From Actinomyces bowdenii (GTDB lineage: Bacteria; Actinomycetota; Actinomycetes; Actinomycetales; Actinomycetaceae), in contig NZ_JAGFOU010000014.1 of assembly GCF_017592395.1 (NCBI RefSeq), positions 1 through 64,000 of the forward strand: a DNA stretch of 64,000 bases. The letters run 5' to 3'. The notes below the pieces were generated by a model. It worked only from the letters and a program-made list of their open reading frames with translations. It was not told the DNA's origin and did not search any database. A program made the position numbers and the translations under genes. Positions 42,435 to 50,747 of this stretch are shown here, piece after piece (within the stretch, counting starts at the first letter, position 1; each line of letters begins with the position of its first letter).

Positions 42435-42502
42435 GCTGAGCCCGGCTCCCGCCGGACCGGACGGTGGCACCGCCGGTCCCGGTGGCAGGAGCCGGGCTCA
42501 GC
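42435..42502. terminator. Bidirectional hairpin between mnmA and the ABC permease gene
   Basis: GCTGAGCCCGGCTCC (42435-42449) pairs exactly with GGAGCCGGGCTCAGC (42488-42502); the 38-base loop has its own short inverted repeat (CCGGACCGG / CCGCCGGTCCCGG). It lies just after mnmA and just past the stop of the opposing permease gene. Confidence 0.7.
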
Positions 42503-42518
42503 GCGGGAGGCGATCGCC

Positions 42519-43334
42519 TCAGCGCAGCGAGGTGTGCTCCTCGATGGCGCGCACCGCCCACCAGCCCATGACCGCGGCCAGGATCCAGGTGGCGGGCAGG
42601 AAGCCCAGGCCCATGATCTGGGGGTCGGTGTCGGTGCGCACCGACTCCAGGAAGGGGCCGAGCATGAGCTCGGTGCCGATCTCCCCCGTGGTCAGGTCGA
42701 TGCTGAGGGGCACCAGCATCATGGAGACCAGGACCACCACCTGGCTGACCCCGTAGAGGATGATGAAGCCGATGACGGGGGCGCCCAGGCCCAGGTGGTT
42801 CCAGCGGCCCTGCGCCCCGATGCTCATCAGGGCGGTGTCCATGACCATCCAGGCCAGGCACATGAGCAGGGCGGTGAGGGCCAGGAGCAGGCCCCGCCAC
42901 ACCCCGAGGGTCTCCACCGCCTGGCGCAGGGGCTCCCAGGCCTGGGACAGGCCGACCCCCTGGATGTGCGCGTTGACGAGGAAGGCCACCGCCACTCCCG
43001 CCAGGCTGACGACGGCCGCCACGGCCGAGGCCAGCACGCCATAGGCGACCTTGGCGGCGTAGACGAGGCGCCCCCGCACCGGGATGACCATGGTCAGGTA
43101 GCCGCGCTGGCCGTACATGGACTGCCAGTACTCCACGAGGCAGTGGATGAACACGGCGTAGGCGGGAACCATGAAGGCCCCGATTGCCAGGAGCATCGCG
43201 AAGGGGCTCAGCACGGGGACATCGAGCAGGCCGACGCCGATGAGCCCGGCCCCCACCAGGAGGCAGACCCCGAGGATGGTCAGGTGGGTGCGGGCCAGGC
43301 AGCGGGCCTCTTGGGCGAGCAGTGCGGTGAGCAT
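42519..43334 (-). CDS. ABC transporter membrane subunit (ABC-2 type)
   Basis: A 271-residue protein with about six membrane helices (for example LTILGVCLLVGAGLIGVGLL, ILAAVMGWWAVRAI). It starts with a short amphipathic helix before the first membrane segment, as ABC-2 permeases do. Its start shares a base with the stop of the ATPase gene (TGATG), so the two are coupled. With the GntR regulator it forms a YtrA-BC-like unit; such exporters often respond to cell-envelope stress. No substrate can be named. Confidence 0.75.
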   Translation of the reverse strand: MLTALLAQEARCLARTHLTILGVCLLVGAGLIGVGLLDVPVLSPFAMLLAIGAFMVPAYAVFIHCLVEYWQSMYGQRGYLTMVIPVRGRLVYAAKVAYGVLASAVAAVVSLAGVAVAFLVNAHIQGVGLSQAWEPLRQAVETLGVWRGLLLALTALLMCLAWMVMDTALMSIGAQGRWNHLGLGAPVIGFIILYGVSQVVVLVSMMLVPLSIDLTTGEIGTELMLGPFLESVRTDTDPQIMGLGFLPATWILAAVMGWWAVRAIEEHTSLR

Positions 43335-44143
43335 CAGCGGTACTCCTTGCGGAACAGGGCGTCCAGGCTCATGCCGTGGGCCTGGCGCAGGTCGTCGGCG
43401 TCGCCGGCCAGGAACAGCCGGCCGTCCCTGAGGAGGACGGCCGAGTCGATGACGGGCTCGACGTCGGCGATGAGGTGGGTGGAGATGATCATGAGGGCCT
43501 GGGAGTCGAAGTCGGTGAGGACCCCGTCCAGGATGATGTCGCGGGCGGCGGGGTCGACCCCGGAGATCGGCTCATCCAGGAGGTAGACGCGGGCGCGCCG
43601 CGACATGGCCAGGGAGATGCGCAGCTTCTCGCCCATGCCCTTGCTCATCTCCTTCAGGCTCCGATCGGCGGGCAGTCGGAAGAAATCGATGAGGCGCCGG
43701 GCCTTATCGGCGTCGAAGTCGGGGAAGAACCGGGAGAACAGGGCCACGGACTGCTCGGGGGTCTGGGATGGGGCCAGGAAGGAGGCATCGGGCAGGAAGG
43801 AGACCAGGGCCTTGGAGGCCGGCCCCGGGGCGTGCCCGGCGATGCGCACGCTGCCCCGGTAGTCCGACAGGACGCCGGCCAGGATCTTCAGCAGCGTGGT
43901 CTTGCCGCAGCCATTGGCCCCCATGAGGCCCACGATGCGCCCGGCGGGCAGCTCCAGGCTCAGGTCCTGCAGGGCCGGCCTGCCGCGGTAGGCCTTGGTC
44001 AGGCGGCTGATGGTGATGATCGGCGGAGCGCCGTCGAAGGAGGCGATGGATGCCGAGGCCAGCGGCGTCGGCGGCAGTGCGGCGGGAGGCGTGGTGGTCG
44101 GTGGCCGCTGATCGGCGGTCCTGGCGGTGGGTGATGCGCTCAT
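43334..44143 (-). CDS. ABC transporter ATPase (YtrB-like)
   Basis: A 269-residue ATPase. The N-terminal 40 residues are Thr/Pro/Ala-rich. Walker A is GANGCGKTT (75-83); the signature is the variant MSKGMGEKLR instead of LSGGQ, as in YtrB-type ATPases controlled by GntR proteins; Walker B is VYLLDEPISGVD; the switch is ISTHLIADVEP. GGAGAAGCACC precedes ATG 44143, which overlaps the gntR stop as ATGA. Confidence 0.88.
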   Translation of the reverse strand: MSASPTARTADQRPPTTTPPAALPPTPLASASIASFDGAPPIITISRLTKAYRGRPALQDLSLELPAGRIVGLMGANGCGKTTLLKILAGVLSDYRGSVRIAGHAPGPASKALVSFLPDASFLAPSQTPEQSVALFSRFFPDFDADKARRLIDFFRLPADRSLKEMSKGMGEKLRISLAMSRRARVYLLDEPISGVDPAARDIILDGVLTDFDSQALMIISTHLIADVEPVIDSAVLLRDGRLFLAGDADDLRQAHGMSLDALFRKEYR

Positions 44144-44526
44144 GGTGCTTCTCCTGGGTTGGGGTCGTCGTGCGCCGCCCAGCGCTCGGCCAGGACGGCA
44201 CTCGCCTGGGCGAGGTCCATGCCCAGGGCGGCGACGGCGTTGATGTAGGTGTCGGTGGCGGCTCCGGCCAGCTCGCTCCGGGCCGCGTCGAGGGCCGCGG
44301 GATCCGCGGTGACGAAGCGGCCGGCGGTGCGCTCGGCGGCGCACAGCCCGGTGCGGTCGAGCTCGGCCAGGGCGCGCTGGACGGTGTTGGGGTTGACGCC
44401 GGCGGCCGTGGCGAGCTCGCGCACGCTGGGGATCCGGCTTCCCGGTGGCCACTGGCCGGAGACGATGCGCACTCGGAAGTCGTCGACCAGCTGGATCCAG
44501 ATGGGTCGGGCGTCGTCGATCCGCAT
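44140..44526 (-). CDS. GntR-family regulator (YtrA subfamily)
   Basis: A 128-residue regulator: GntR winged helix PIWIQLVDDFRVRIVSGQWP, then PGSRIPSVRELATAAGVNPN with TVQRALAELDRTGL, and a short C-terminal dimerisation tail of about 55 residues, typical of the YtrA subfamily that autoregulates ABC operons. AGGAGG precedes ATG 44526. The palindrome at 44598-44617 lies upstream and is its likely operator. Confidence 0.88.
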   Translation of the reverse strand: MRIDDARPIWIQLVDDFRVRIVSGQWPPGSRIPSVRELATAAGVNPNTVQRALAELDRTGLCAAERTAGRFVTADPAALDAARSELAGAATDTYINAVAALGMDLAQASAVLAERWAAHDDPNPGEAP

Positions 44527-44597
44527 CGCGCCTCCTGGGTGGCGGTGGATAGGGGCGGGGCTCATGAGCGCAGCGGAGGGGGCTCGTCAGCCACCTC

Positions 44598-44617
44598 TGT
44601 ATTACTGCACTAATACA
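44598..44617. promoter_or_regulatory. Probable operator of the GntR-ABC operon
   Basis: TGTATTA and TAATACA form perfect 7-bp arms around CTGCAC, the AT-rich dyad expected for a YtrA-type regulator and very unlike the surrounding GC-rich DNA. It lies about 70 bases before the gntR start and overlaps a -10-like TAATAC/TATTAG. Confidence 0.7.
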
Positions 44618-44659
44618 GTGACACACTGGCGGCGGGGCGTCAAGCCCCGCCCCGCCGCC

Positions 44660-45853
44660 TCATCGGCCGCGGCGCCGCCTGTCGGCCCGCTCGCGCACGC
44701 CTCGATTGATGAGGTGGCCGAACCCGTGGGCCTCGAGGCGGGCGATGAGGGTGGGCACATCCGTGCGCAGGGCGAGGGCCGCCCGCTCCAGGTGCCACTC
44801 GTGCTCGGCCAGCTGCGACAGCAAGTGGACGCGGCGGGCCTGCCCCTGGGACAGGCGCATCGTGGACAGGTACAGCACCTCACCGTCCTGCCGCATGAGC
44901 CGCTCCCCGATGTGATTGGCGGCGGACAGGTCAAGGTCGGTGATGAACCGGTCCAGGGTCATGCCCCCGAGCCTGTAGACGGCCTCGGTGCGCAGGCCGC
45001 GCTCCCGCCAGTCCCCCAGGAGCAGGTCGTGGGTGGTCCGCGCCCACTGACGGCGCAGCGACTCCAGGCCCTCACGCAGTCGGGCGAGGCTGCTGGCCCC
45101 AGCCATGTGCGGGGCCGCATCCAGTGGCTGGTCCGGGATGTCCATGCAGGCATAGGCGACCATGAGCTCGCCGTACATGTCGTCCAGGAGCGTGCGGTGC
45201 ACGAGCCGGTAGTCCTGGGCGCTGGGCATGACGAAGACGGCCATGAGGGCCTCAGCGGCGTAGATCAGCGCCCCCACCTGCTCGTGGTGGAGCTCGAAGG
45301 TCCGCAGCGCCGTGTCATACCCGGGGACCATCCAGCCGCGCGCCATCGACTCCTGGCGGCACATGAGCCCATGGCGCTGGAAGTCCTGGGACAGCTCGGG
45401 CCAGGCGATGGAGGGCGGGGCGAAGTGGAGGGCCAGCAGTCCCTCCATCGCCAGGTGCTGGGGCAGGAGGCGCAGGGCCCGGTCGTCCTGCCGCTTGCGC
45501 AGGCGGTGGAGCTCCTCCACGCACCTCCAGGAGCCGGGGCCCTCGTCCCGGCCCCGATCCCCATGCCGACCACCGCGCTCATGCCCGCGCCCGCCCTCCC
45601 TCAGGACCTGGGCGCCCACCGCCGGGCCCCACCGCAGCGTCAGGGCGTGGGGCACGAAGGAGACGTAGGAGGCCCCTCCGGGAAGGTCGGGCAGGTCGAT
45701 CGCCTTGAGGCCCGGGGGCATGGCAGCGCGCGACAGGCGCACATCGTGGCACTCCCGCTCGCGCAGCAGCGGCACGATGCGCAGGGCGCCGCAGACCTGC
45801 GAGGGCGCGGGCACCAGGCCGGTCAGGGCCAGGGGCGGGCCGGGGCTACGCAT
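44660..45853 (-). CDS. Unrecognised partner of the vWA protein, ARPP-2-like
   Basis: A 397-residue soluble protein. An N-terminal domain (SQVCGALRIVPLLRERECHD, GGASYVSFVPHALTLRWG) is followed by a Gly/Arg-rich linker (HERGGRHGDRGRDEG). Next comes a helical domain with LRLLPQHLAMEGLLALHFAP, ALRTFELHHEQVGALIYAAE and YRLVHRTLLDDMYGELMVAY, then a tail with LRREG-type charged helices (GQARRVHLLSQLAEHEWHLE). From memory this layout resembles ARPP-2 domain proteins that accompany vWA/TROVE-like genes in actinobacteria; the match is not verified. Its ATG overlaps the preceding stop by eight bases with GGAGGG upstream, so the two are coupled. Function unknown. Confidence 0.6.
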   Translation of the reverse strand: MRSPGPPLALTGLVPAPSQVCGALRIVPLLRERECHDVRLSRAAMPPGLKAIDLPDLPGGASYVSFVPHALTLRWGPAVGAQVLREGGRGHERGGRHGDRGRDEGPGSWRCVEELHRLRKRQDDRALRLLPQHLAMEGLLALHFAPPSIAWPELSQDFQRHGLMCRQESMARGWMVPGYDTALRTFELHHEQVGALIYAAEALMAVFVMPSAQDYRLVHRTLLDDMYGELMVAYACMDIPDQPLDAAPHMAGASSLARLREGLESLRRQWARTTHDLLLGDWRERGLRTEAVYRLGGMTLDRFITDLDLSAANHIGERLMRQDGEVLYLSTMRLSQGQARRVHLLSQLAEHEWHLERAALALRTDVPTLIARLEAHGFGHLINRGVRERADRRRRGR

Positions 45854-47270
45854 CCGCACCCTCCAGGAAGCGGTGCGCGCACCGGGCCAGGTAGTCCTCC
45901 AGCTCCGCCAGGGCGTGGAGCCCCGGCTGGAGGTGACAGGCCATGCCCAGCAGCGCCGGCAGGTCCTCGCCATTGCGCACCCCGAGGGCGGGGGCCAGGG
46001 GACTGAGGCTGCGGACCTGCAGGCTCAGGGGGTCGAAGACCGGGTTGAGGTGGATGACCACCAGCCCCTCCACCAGGCGGCGGGCCTGGTGGAGGACGGC
46101 GTGGAAGGCGCCGGGAGGATCGTTCTCGACGCCGTCGGAGACCACGACCACGACGGCGGCGCCCCAGTCGAGGGCATCCAGGAGCCGCTCGGCCAGGTTG
46201 GTGCGCCCCTGCGGACGCGGCACAGCGCCCGCCGCCACCGGATGAGTCCAGAACCCCCGGTAGCCCCGCACGCCCTCGCGCAGCAGCGCATCGACCGCCC
46301 AGGCCACCGCCAGGGGTCGGTTGCGCTTCTGCCTGGAGCCCGAGGAGGAGTAGGAGTTGTCCAGGACAGCGGCCACCGGGCCATGAGCCGCGGTCCCTGA
46401 GGCGCGGCCGGTCCCCCGGCCGATGAGCAGCGGTCCGCTGCGCTGAAGGACGCTGCGGGCCGCACTGGGCATCCACGTGGCCTGAGCGGGGCTGAGCGCG
46501 GGCAGGGTCAGCAGGTATGAGGCCAGCTCGGTCAGGCTCTGGCGCGAGGGATCCACCATCCCCTCCCCCGCGCGACGGGCCAGCCGCAGGCGCTCACGGT
46601 CGGTCAGCCGCGCCTCCATGCGGCATGCCAGCGCCTCAGGAGCCAGGTCATGGCGGGCGGCCAGGCCCAGGGCCACGGTGTAGGGCAACTCGTCCAGGGC
46701 CGAGGCGCTGAAGTGCGCGCGGCGGTAGGCGTCCAGGAGGGGCGAGGCGAAGGCCTCGTCGTGCGAGCCGAAGAGGAAGCGCTCCAGCTCGCCGTCGGGC
46801 CGCACATGGGCGTGGCGCATGGCGGCGGCGACCTTGCGCCGGTACTTGACTGCCTGGAATTCCATGTCGGGGTGCTGGGCGATGTAGTCGCGCACCAGTG
46901 CCCGGCTACGGCGGTTGTTGACGCGCCCGCGGCGAAGTCGCGCGGTGAGCCTCCAGAAGCGCTGGGGCGGCAGGCGGCGCACGGCGGCCCGCAGCAGGGC
47001 GTCCTCCTCCGCCCTGAGCCCCTCGGGGGCCTCCCGGCCGGTGGACAGCAGGCCGACGACGATCTCCACTGCATGGGCATCGTTGATCCCCGCCGCCAGG
47101 AGCCTGGCGTACAGGCGCCGGTAGTTGCCGCGCACATACTCATGGAGAAAGGCCATGGCCTCGCGCTGCTGGGAGGCGGTGGAGGCGAACTCGGCCTGGG
47201 CGGTGGAGGCGAAGGCGGCGTTGAGGAAGGTCAGGAGGTCCTCGCGCGCGACCTCCTCGGCGCTCATCAT
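45846..47270 (-). CDS. Helical-repeat (TROVE-like) plus vWA domain protein
   Basis: A 474-residue protein. About 290 N-terminal residues are alpha-helical (YVRGNYRRLYARLLAAGIND, LPPQRFWRLTARLRRGRVNN, FQAVKYRRKVAAAMRHAH) and recall the ring-forming HEAT-like part of Ro60/TROVE proteins. The C-terminal vWA domain has a full MIDAS: Asp304-x-Ser306-x-Ser308 (LDNSYSSSG), Thr357 (GRTNL) and Asp379 (VVSDGVEN). Vertebrate and bacterial Ro proteins bind misfolded or Y RNAs with this architecture; RNA binding here is inference. Start ATG 47270 has GGGAG upstream; the operon continues into the ARPP-2-like gene. Confidence 0.65.
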   Translation of the reverse strand: MMSAEEVAREDLLTFLNAAFASTAQAEFASTASQQREAMAFLHEYVRGNYRRLYARLLAAGINDAHAVEIVVGLLSTGREAPEGLRAEEDALLRAAVRRLPPQRFWRLTARLRRGRVNNRRSRALVRDYIAQHPDMEFQAVKYRRKVAAAMRHAHVRPDGELERFLFGSHDEAFASPLLDAYRRAHFSASALDELPYTVALGLAARHDLAPEALACRMEARLTDRERLRLARRAGEGMVDPSRQSLTELASYLLTLPALSPAQATWMPSAARSVLQRSGPLLIGRGTGRASGTAAHGPVAAVLDNSYSSSGSRQKRNRPLAVAWAVDALLREGVRGYRGFWTHPVAAGAVPRPQGRTNLAERLLDALDWGAAVVVVVSDGVENDPPGAFHAVLHQARRLVEGLVVIHLNPVFDPLSLQVRSLSPLAPALGVRNGEDLPALLGMACHLQPGLHALAELEDYLARCAHRFLEGADA

Positions 47271-47585
47271 CGAGGTCTCCCGAGGTCGGCGGCATGAGGA
47301 CGGGGGCGCCCGGGGAGAGGCGGGGTGATGCAGAGGTGGCTCTGTCCGGAAGAGGGCTCGGGAATCACCCCTGAGTCCCACGGGCGCCAGGGCGCAGTGT
47401 AGACGGGCGGGCGGCCTCCTCCCATGGGGAGTTCTGCCCACCCCGGTCGCCCACGACCCGCCCGGCCGCGGTTTGCGAGTTCGGGGTACAGAATGCGATG
47501 ACCCCGCACTCGCATTCTGTACCCCGAACTCGCTATCCGCTCCACTACCCCACGACCAGAAATGTGGAGAGCCCGGAGCCCCCGC
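47271..47585. other. Gap upstream of the vWA operon, holding R3 copy 2
   Basis: No gene is seen. The only structure is the R3 palindrome at 47475-47533. The promoter of the vWA operon should lie between it and 47270 but no clear hexamers are visible. Confidence 0.5.
47475..47533. repeat. R3 palindrome, copy 2 (24-bp perfect arms)
   Basis: Left arm 47475-47498 (GCGAGTTCGGGGTACAGAAT then GCGA) is the exact reverse complement of 47510-47533; loop TGACCCCGCAC. Arm sequence is close to copy 1. It lies 53 bases past the LtrA-like stop. Confidence 0.8.
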
Positions 47586-48479
47586 TCAGGAGGTGCGCTC
47601 CAGGTGCCGGTGCCCCGTGAGCTCCACCCCCAGGACGCTGAACCACGGGGCGGGCATCACCGCCACCAGGCACAGGGCGATCGAGACCCCGGCGGCCAGG
47701 ACCGCGGCGGCCCCATGCCACCAGCCGTGCTCGGCGTGCAGGGCCTGGACGGACTGGGAGGCGCCCACGACGACCTCCCCCAGGGAGATGATGGTCAGCA
47801 GCCCATAGCGCTCGGCGATGTGGTGGGCGTGGAAGGGCGTGGCCCCGAAGCGGCGCCACAGCAGCACGGGCGCACCCAGCTCCAGGCCGAACAGCGCCAC
47901 CGAGACCAGGAGGAGGCCCGTGAAATGGAGCTCGACGGCGCAGGTGGCGATCCACAGCACCTGGATCAGCGCGGTCCACGCGGCATTGGCGCGGCACAGG
48001 CCCGGATTGGTCCCGGCTCGGGCAGCCCGCAGCCACAGGCCCGCCATGGCCGCACGCATGACGACGTAGCCGGCCACCATCATCGTGCTCTCCATGCGCC
48101 AGGAGTCGCCGAGGCCGGCGAAGAGGTCGGGGATCCCCGCGGTCAGCAGCAGGACGCCCGCCATCTGCACCGCGGTCGCCAGGCGCACGCCCCAGTCAAA
48201 GGCCGAGACGAACCAGATGTGGTTCATCCACGCCCACACCACGGCGAACTGGACGAAGCCGAAGGCGGCCAATCCCGCCAGGACGTGGCCGCCGGCCAGG
48301 GCATGGGCGAGCTGGACGCCCGCGGTGGCGAAGGCCACCACGATGGTCAGGTCGTAGAGCAGCTCCAGGGTGGTGGCCGTGCGGCCCCGCTCCTCGGGGT
48401 CGCGCCCCACCATGGGGCTCAAGGCGCGGAGGGGCCGTCGCACTCCGACCACCTGGTCCGTGGTCGCCTCCTTGCTCAT
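47586..48479 (-). CDS. LtrA-like (low-temperature-requirement A) membrane protein, short
   Basis: A 297-residue protein with about eight helices. Family marks are TTLELLYDLTIVVAFATAGV, FAVVWAWMNHIWFVSAFDWG and HHIAERYGLLTIISLGEVVV. LtrA proteins usually have nearly 400 residues; here the end after GVSIALCL turns into MPAPWFSVLGVELTGHRHLE and stops, with no better frame nearby, so the C-terminal helices are missing or diverged. ATG 48479 has no clear ribosome site; GATGAT six bases before it suggests a leaderless start. Function of the family is unknown. Confidence 0.72.
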   Translation of the reverse strand: MSKEATTDQVVGVRRPLRALSPMVGRDPEERGRTATTLELLYDLTIVVAFATAGVQLAHALAGGHVLAGLAAFGFVQFAVVWAWMNHIWFVSAFDWGVRLATAVQMAGVLLLTAGIPDLFAGLGDSWRMESTMMVAGYVVMRAAMAGLWLRAARAGTNPGLCRANAAWTALIQVLWIATCAVELHFTGLLLVSVALFGLELGAPVLLWRRFGATPFHAHHIAERYGLLTIISLGEVVVGASQSVQALHAEHGWWHGAAAVLAAGVSIALCLVAVMPAPWFSVLGVELTGHRHLERTS

Positions 48480-48568
48480 CCCCGCATCATCGCATCCCCA
48501 CCCCCCTGATCCCGCATCGGCCGACGGGAGCGGCGGGACGGGGAGGGGCGATCGCGGACCGGGCCGGC

Positions 48569-49594
48569 TCAGCCGCGCAGGCGCTCGAGCTCCTCGACCA
48601 GCTGGGGGACGACCTCGGCGACATCGCCGATGACGCCGTAGTCGGCCATCTCCAGGATCGGCGCCTCGGAGTCGTCGGTGATGGCCACGATGGTGCCGGC
48701 TCCCTGGATGCCGGAGGTGTGGTGGATGGCGCCAGAGACCCCCAGGCCGATGTACAGGCGCGGGGAGATCGTCTCCCCGGTCTGGCCGATCTGGGCGCTG
48801 CGCTCGATCCATCCCTCGTCGCAGGCCACGCGCGTGGCGCCCACGGCCGCCCCCAGCGGGTCGGCCAGGGAGCGGACCAGGGCGAAGTCGCCGTCGACCC
48901 CGCGGCCCCCGACGACGACGGTGCGGGCCTCGGACAGGGACGGGCCCGCGGCCGCGGCGGCCTCCTCGTGGGAGACCAGCTCGACGGCGGCGGCCTCCGG
49001 GCTGAGGACAACCTCGAGCGGCTCGGGAGCCGGCAGGGGACGGCCCTCATCCGCAACGGCATCCACGGTGCCGGGGCGCAGGCAGATGATGGGGGTCCCC
49101 TGGGCACTGGGCGCCACGGTGACGGTGGTGGCCCAGGAGCCGGACAGGACCAGCTTGGAGGCGTGCAGCTCGCCGTCCACGGCGCTGAGCTCGGTGGCGT
49201 CCGAGACGCAGGCGGAGTCCAGGGCGATGGCGGCCCGGCCCGCCGCCTCCTTGCCGCGGTAGTCGCTGACCACCAGGATGACGCCGGGGGCCACCTGCCT
49301 GGCCGCGGCCACCAGGGCATCGGCGGTGGGGGCCGCCAGGGCGGCCGGCATCCCCTGGGCGATGTCGGCCACCAGGAGGCGGTCGGCGCCGGCGGCCGCC
49401 AGGGCCCGGGCGGCCTCGGGGCCGGGCTGGGCCAGGACCAGGGCGACGACCTGGCTGCTGGTCAGGGCCCGGGCGGCGGTGAGCAGCTCCAGGGCGGGAC
49501 CGGTGGGCAGGCCGGGGCCGGCGTCCCGGCCCGCGCTGCCGGGGGCGCCGATGGGCTCCAGGTCGGCCAGGACGAGGACGGGGGAATCGATCAT
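48569..49594 (-). CDS. etfA: Electron transfer flavoprotein alpha subunit
   Basis: A 341-residue FAD-binding subunit. The C-terminal FAD domain is clear: ARTVVVGGRGVDGDFALVRS, ERSAQIGQTGETISPRLYIG, GVSGAIHHTSGIQGAGTIVA and DSEAPILEMADYGVIGD. The N-terminal domain (SPVLVLADLEP) is the ETF fold. With EtfB it would carry electrons from flavin dehydrogenases. ATG 49594 is used; GTG 49618 is an alternative. About 150 bases separate it from etfB. Confidence 0.92.
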   Translation of the reverse strand: MIDSPVLVLADLEPIGAPGSAGRDAGPGLPTGPALELLTAARALTSSQVVALVLAQPGPEAARALAAAGADRLLVADIAQGMPAALAAPTADALVAAARQVAPGVILVVSDYRGKEAAGRAAIALDSACVSDATELSAVDGELHASKLVLSGSWATTVTVAPSAQGTPIICLRPGTVDAVADEGRPLPAPEPLEVVLSPEAAAVELVSHEEAAAAAGPSLSEARTVVVGGRGVDGDFALVRSLADPLGAAVGATRVACDEGWIERSAQIGQTGETISPRLYIGLGVSGAIHHTSGIQGAGTIVAITDDSEAPILEMADYGVIGDVAEVVPQLVEELERLRG

Positions 49595-49750
49595 GAGGAT
49601 CAGCTTCTTTCTCAACACGGTGCGGGCCCTATCGCCGGGGCCGGTGGCCGGCCCGCTCGGCGGGGCAGTGATGGGGGTGGGACGGGGATGCGGTCCTCGG
49701 GCCCGACCGGAACAGCGGGTGCCGGACCGGCGTCCTGGGGCCCGCGGGCC

Positions 49751-50515
49751 TCAGGCCAGGGAGTTGTCCACCAGCCAGGCGGCCAGCTCGCGGCCGGCCT
49801 GGCCGGCGTCGGTGCGGATGATGCCGGCCTGGCGCGCGGGCCGCTGACTGGTCCGGCTGACGGCGAGGACCTCACGGGCCTGCGGCGCGATGCCCAGCTC
49901 GCCCAGGTCCCAGACCTCCACGGGCTTCTTCTTGGCGGCGCGCATGGCGGCGAAGTTGGGGTAGCGCGGCTCATTGGCCTGGTCGGTGACCGAGACCAGG
50001 GCGGGCAGGGGGGCGCGCAGCTGCTCGCGGGCGGTGCCCACCGTGCGGGTGATCGACACCGAGGCCGAGTCCTCCACCGCCACCTCGTGGGCCAGGGTCA
50101 GGGCGGGCACCCCCAGGGCGGCGGCCAGGGCCCCGGGGAGCATGGAGGTCAGGGCGTCCAGGGAGGCCATGCCCGTGATGACCAGGTCCACCTCTCCGAT
50201 GCGCTCGATGGCGGCGGCCAGGGTGCGGGCCGTGGTGACCACATCAGCGCCGGCCAGGCCCTCGTCAGTGACGACGACGCCGCGCTCGGCGCCCATCTGC
50301 AGGGCCCGGCGCACGCCGTCCTCGGCGTCCTCGGGGCCCATGGTCAGGGCGATGACCTCACCGTCATGCTCCTCGGCCAGGCCGACCGCGGCCTCCACCG
50401 CGTTCTCGTCGAGCTCGTTGAGGACGTCCTCCTCGCCGCGGACCAGGCGGCCGTCCTCCAGACGGCGCTCGGACTGCAGGTCGGGGACGTGCTTGATGCA
50501 GACCACGATTTTCAT
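49751..50515 (-). CDS. etfB: Electron transfer flavoprotein beta subunit
   Basis: A 254-residue subunit binding AMP in ETF. MKIVVCIKHVPDLQSERRLE is the family N-terminus; DENAVEAAVGLAEEH, ALTMGPEDAEDGVRRALQMG, DLVITGMASLDALTSMLPGA and PALVSVTDQANEPRYPNFAA follow. Upstream of etfA on the same strand; the same order (etfB-etfA near iscS and mnmA) occurs in mycobacteria. No strong ribosome site; CAGCCT six bases before the ATG may mark a leaderless start. Confidence 0.92.
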   Translation of the reverse strand: MKIVVCIKHVPDLQSERRLEDGRLVRGEEDVLNELDENAVEAAVGLAEEHDGEVIALTMGPEDAEDGVRRALQMGAERGVVVTDEGLAGADVVTTARTLAAAIERIGEVDLVITGMASLDALTSMLPGALAAALGVPALTLAHEVAVEDSASVSITRTVGTAREQLRAPLPALVSVTDQANEPRYPNFAAMRAAKKKPVEVWDLGELGIAPQAREVLAVSRTSQRPARQAGIIRTDAGQAGRELAAWLVDNSLA

Positions 50516-50735
50516 GTGCCAAGGCTGCCATAAACCGCTCCCCGCCCTGGTGAGCGCTGCATCACCTGCAGCGCTCCACTCCGGGGCCCGGGCAGGCCCC
50601 GGGGGCCGCCTCCGCACCGCGGCGGGCCCCGGCAGGCCGCGCGGGCGACGGCCCGCGCCCCTGGCAGGGCCCCGGAGGGCGAGACAGAGTGAGACCTCAC
50701 TGTCTGAGCGGTTGGTATCCCTCGACCAAGCCCAG

Positions 50736-50741
50736 GACAAT
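50736..50741 (+). promoter_or_regulatory. Candidate -10 box (GACAAT), leaderless glgX
   Basis: GACAAT ends six bases before ATG 50748. The 232-base divergent gap to etfB holds no gene. Confidence 0.35.
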
Positions 50742-50747
50742 GGGCCT

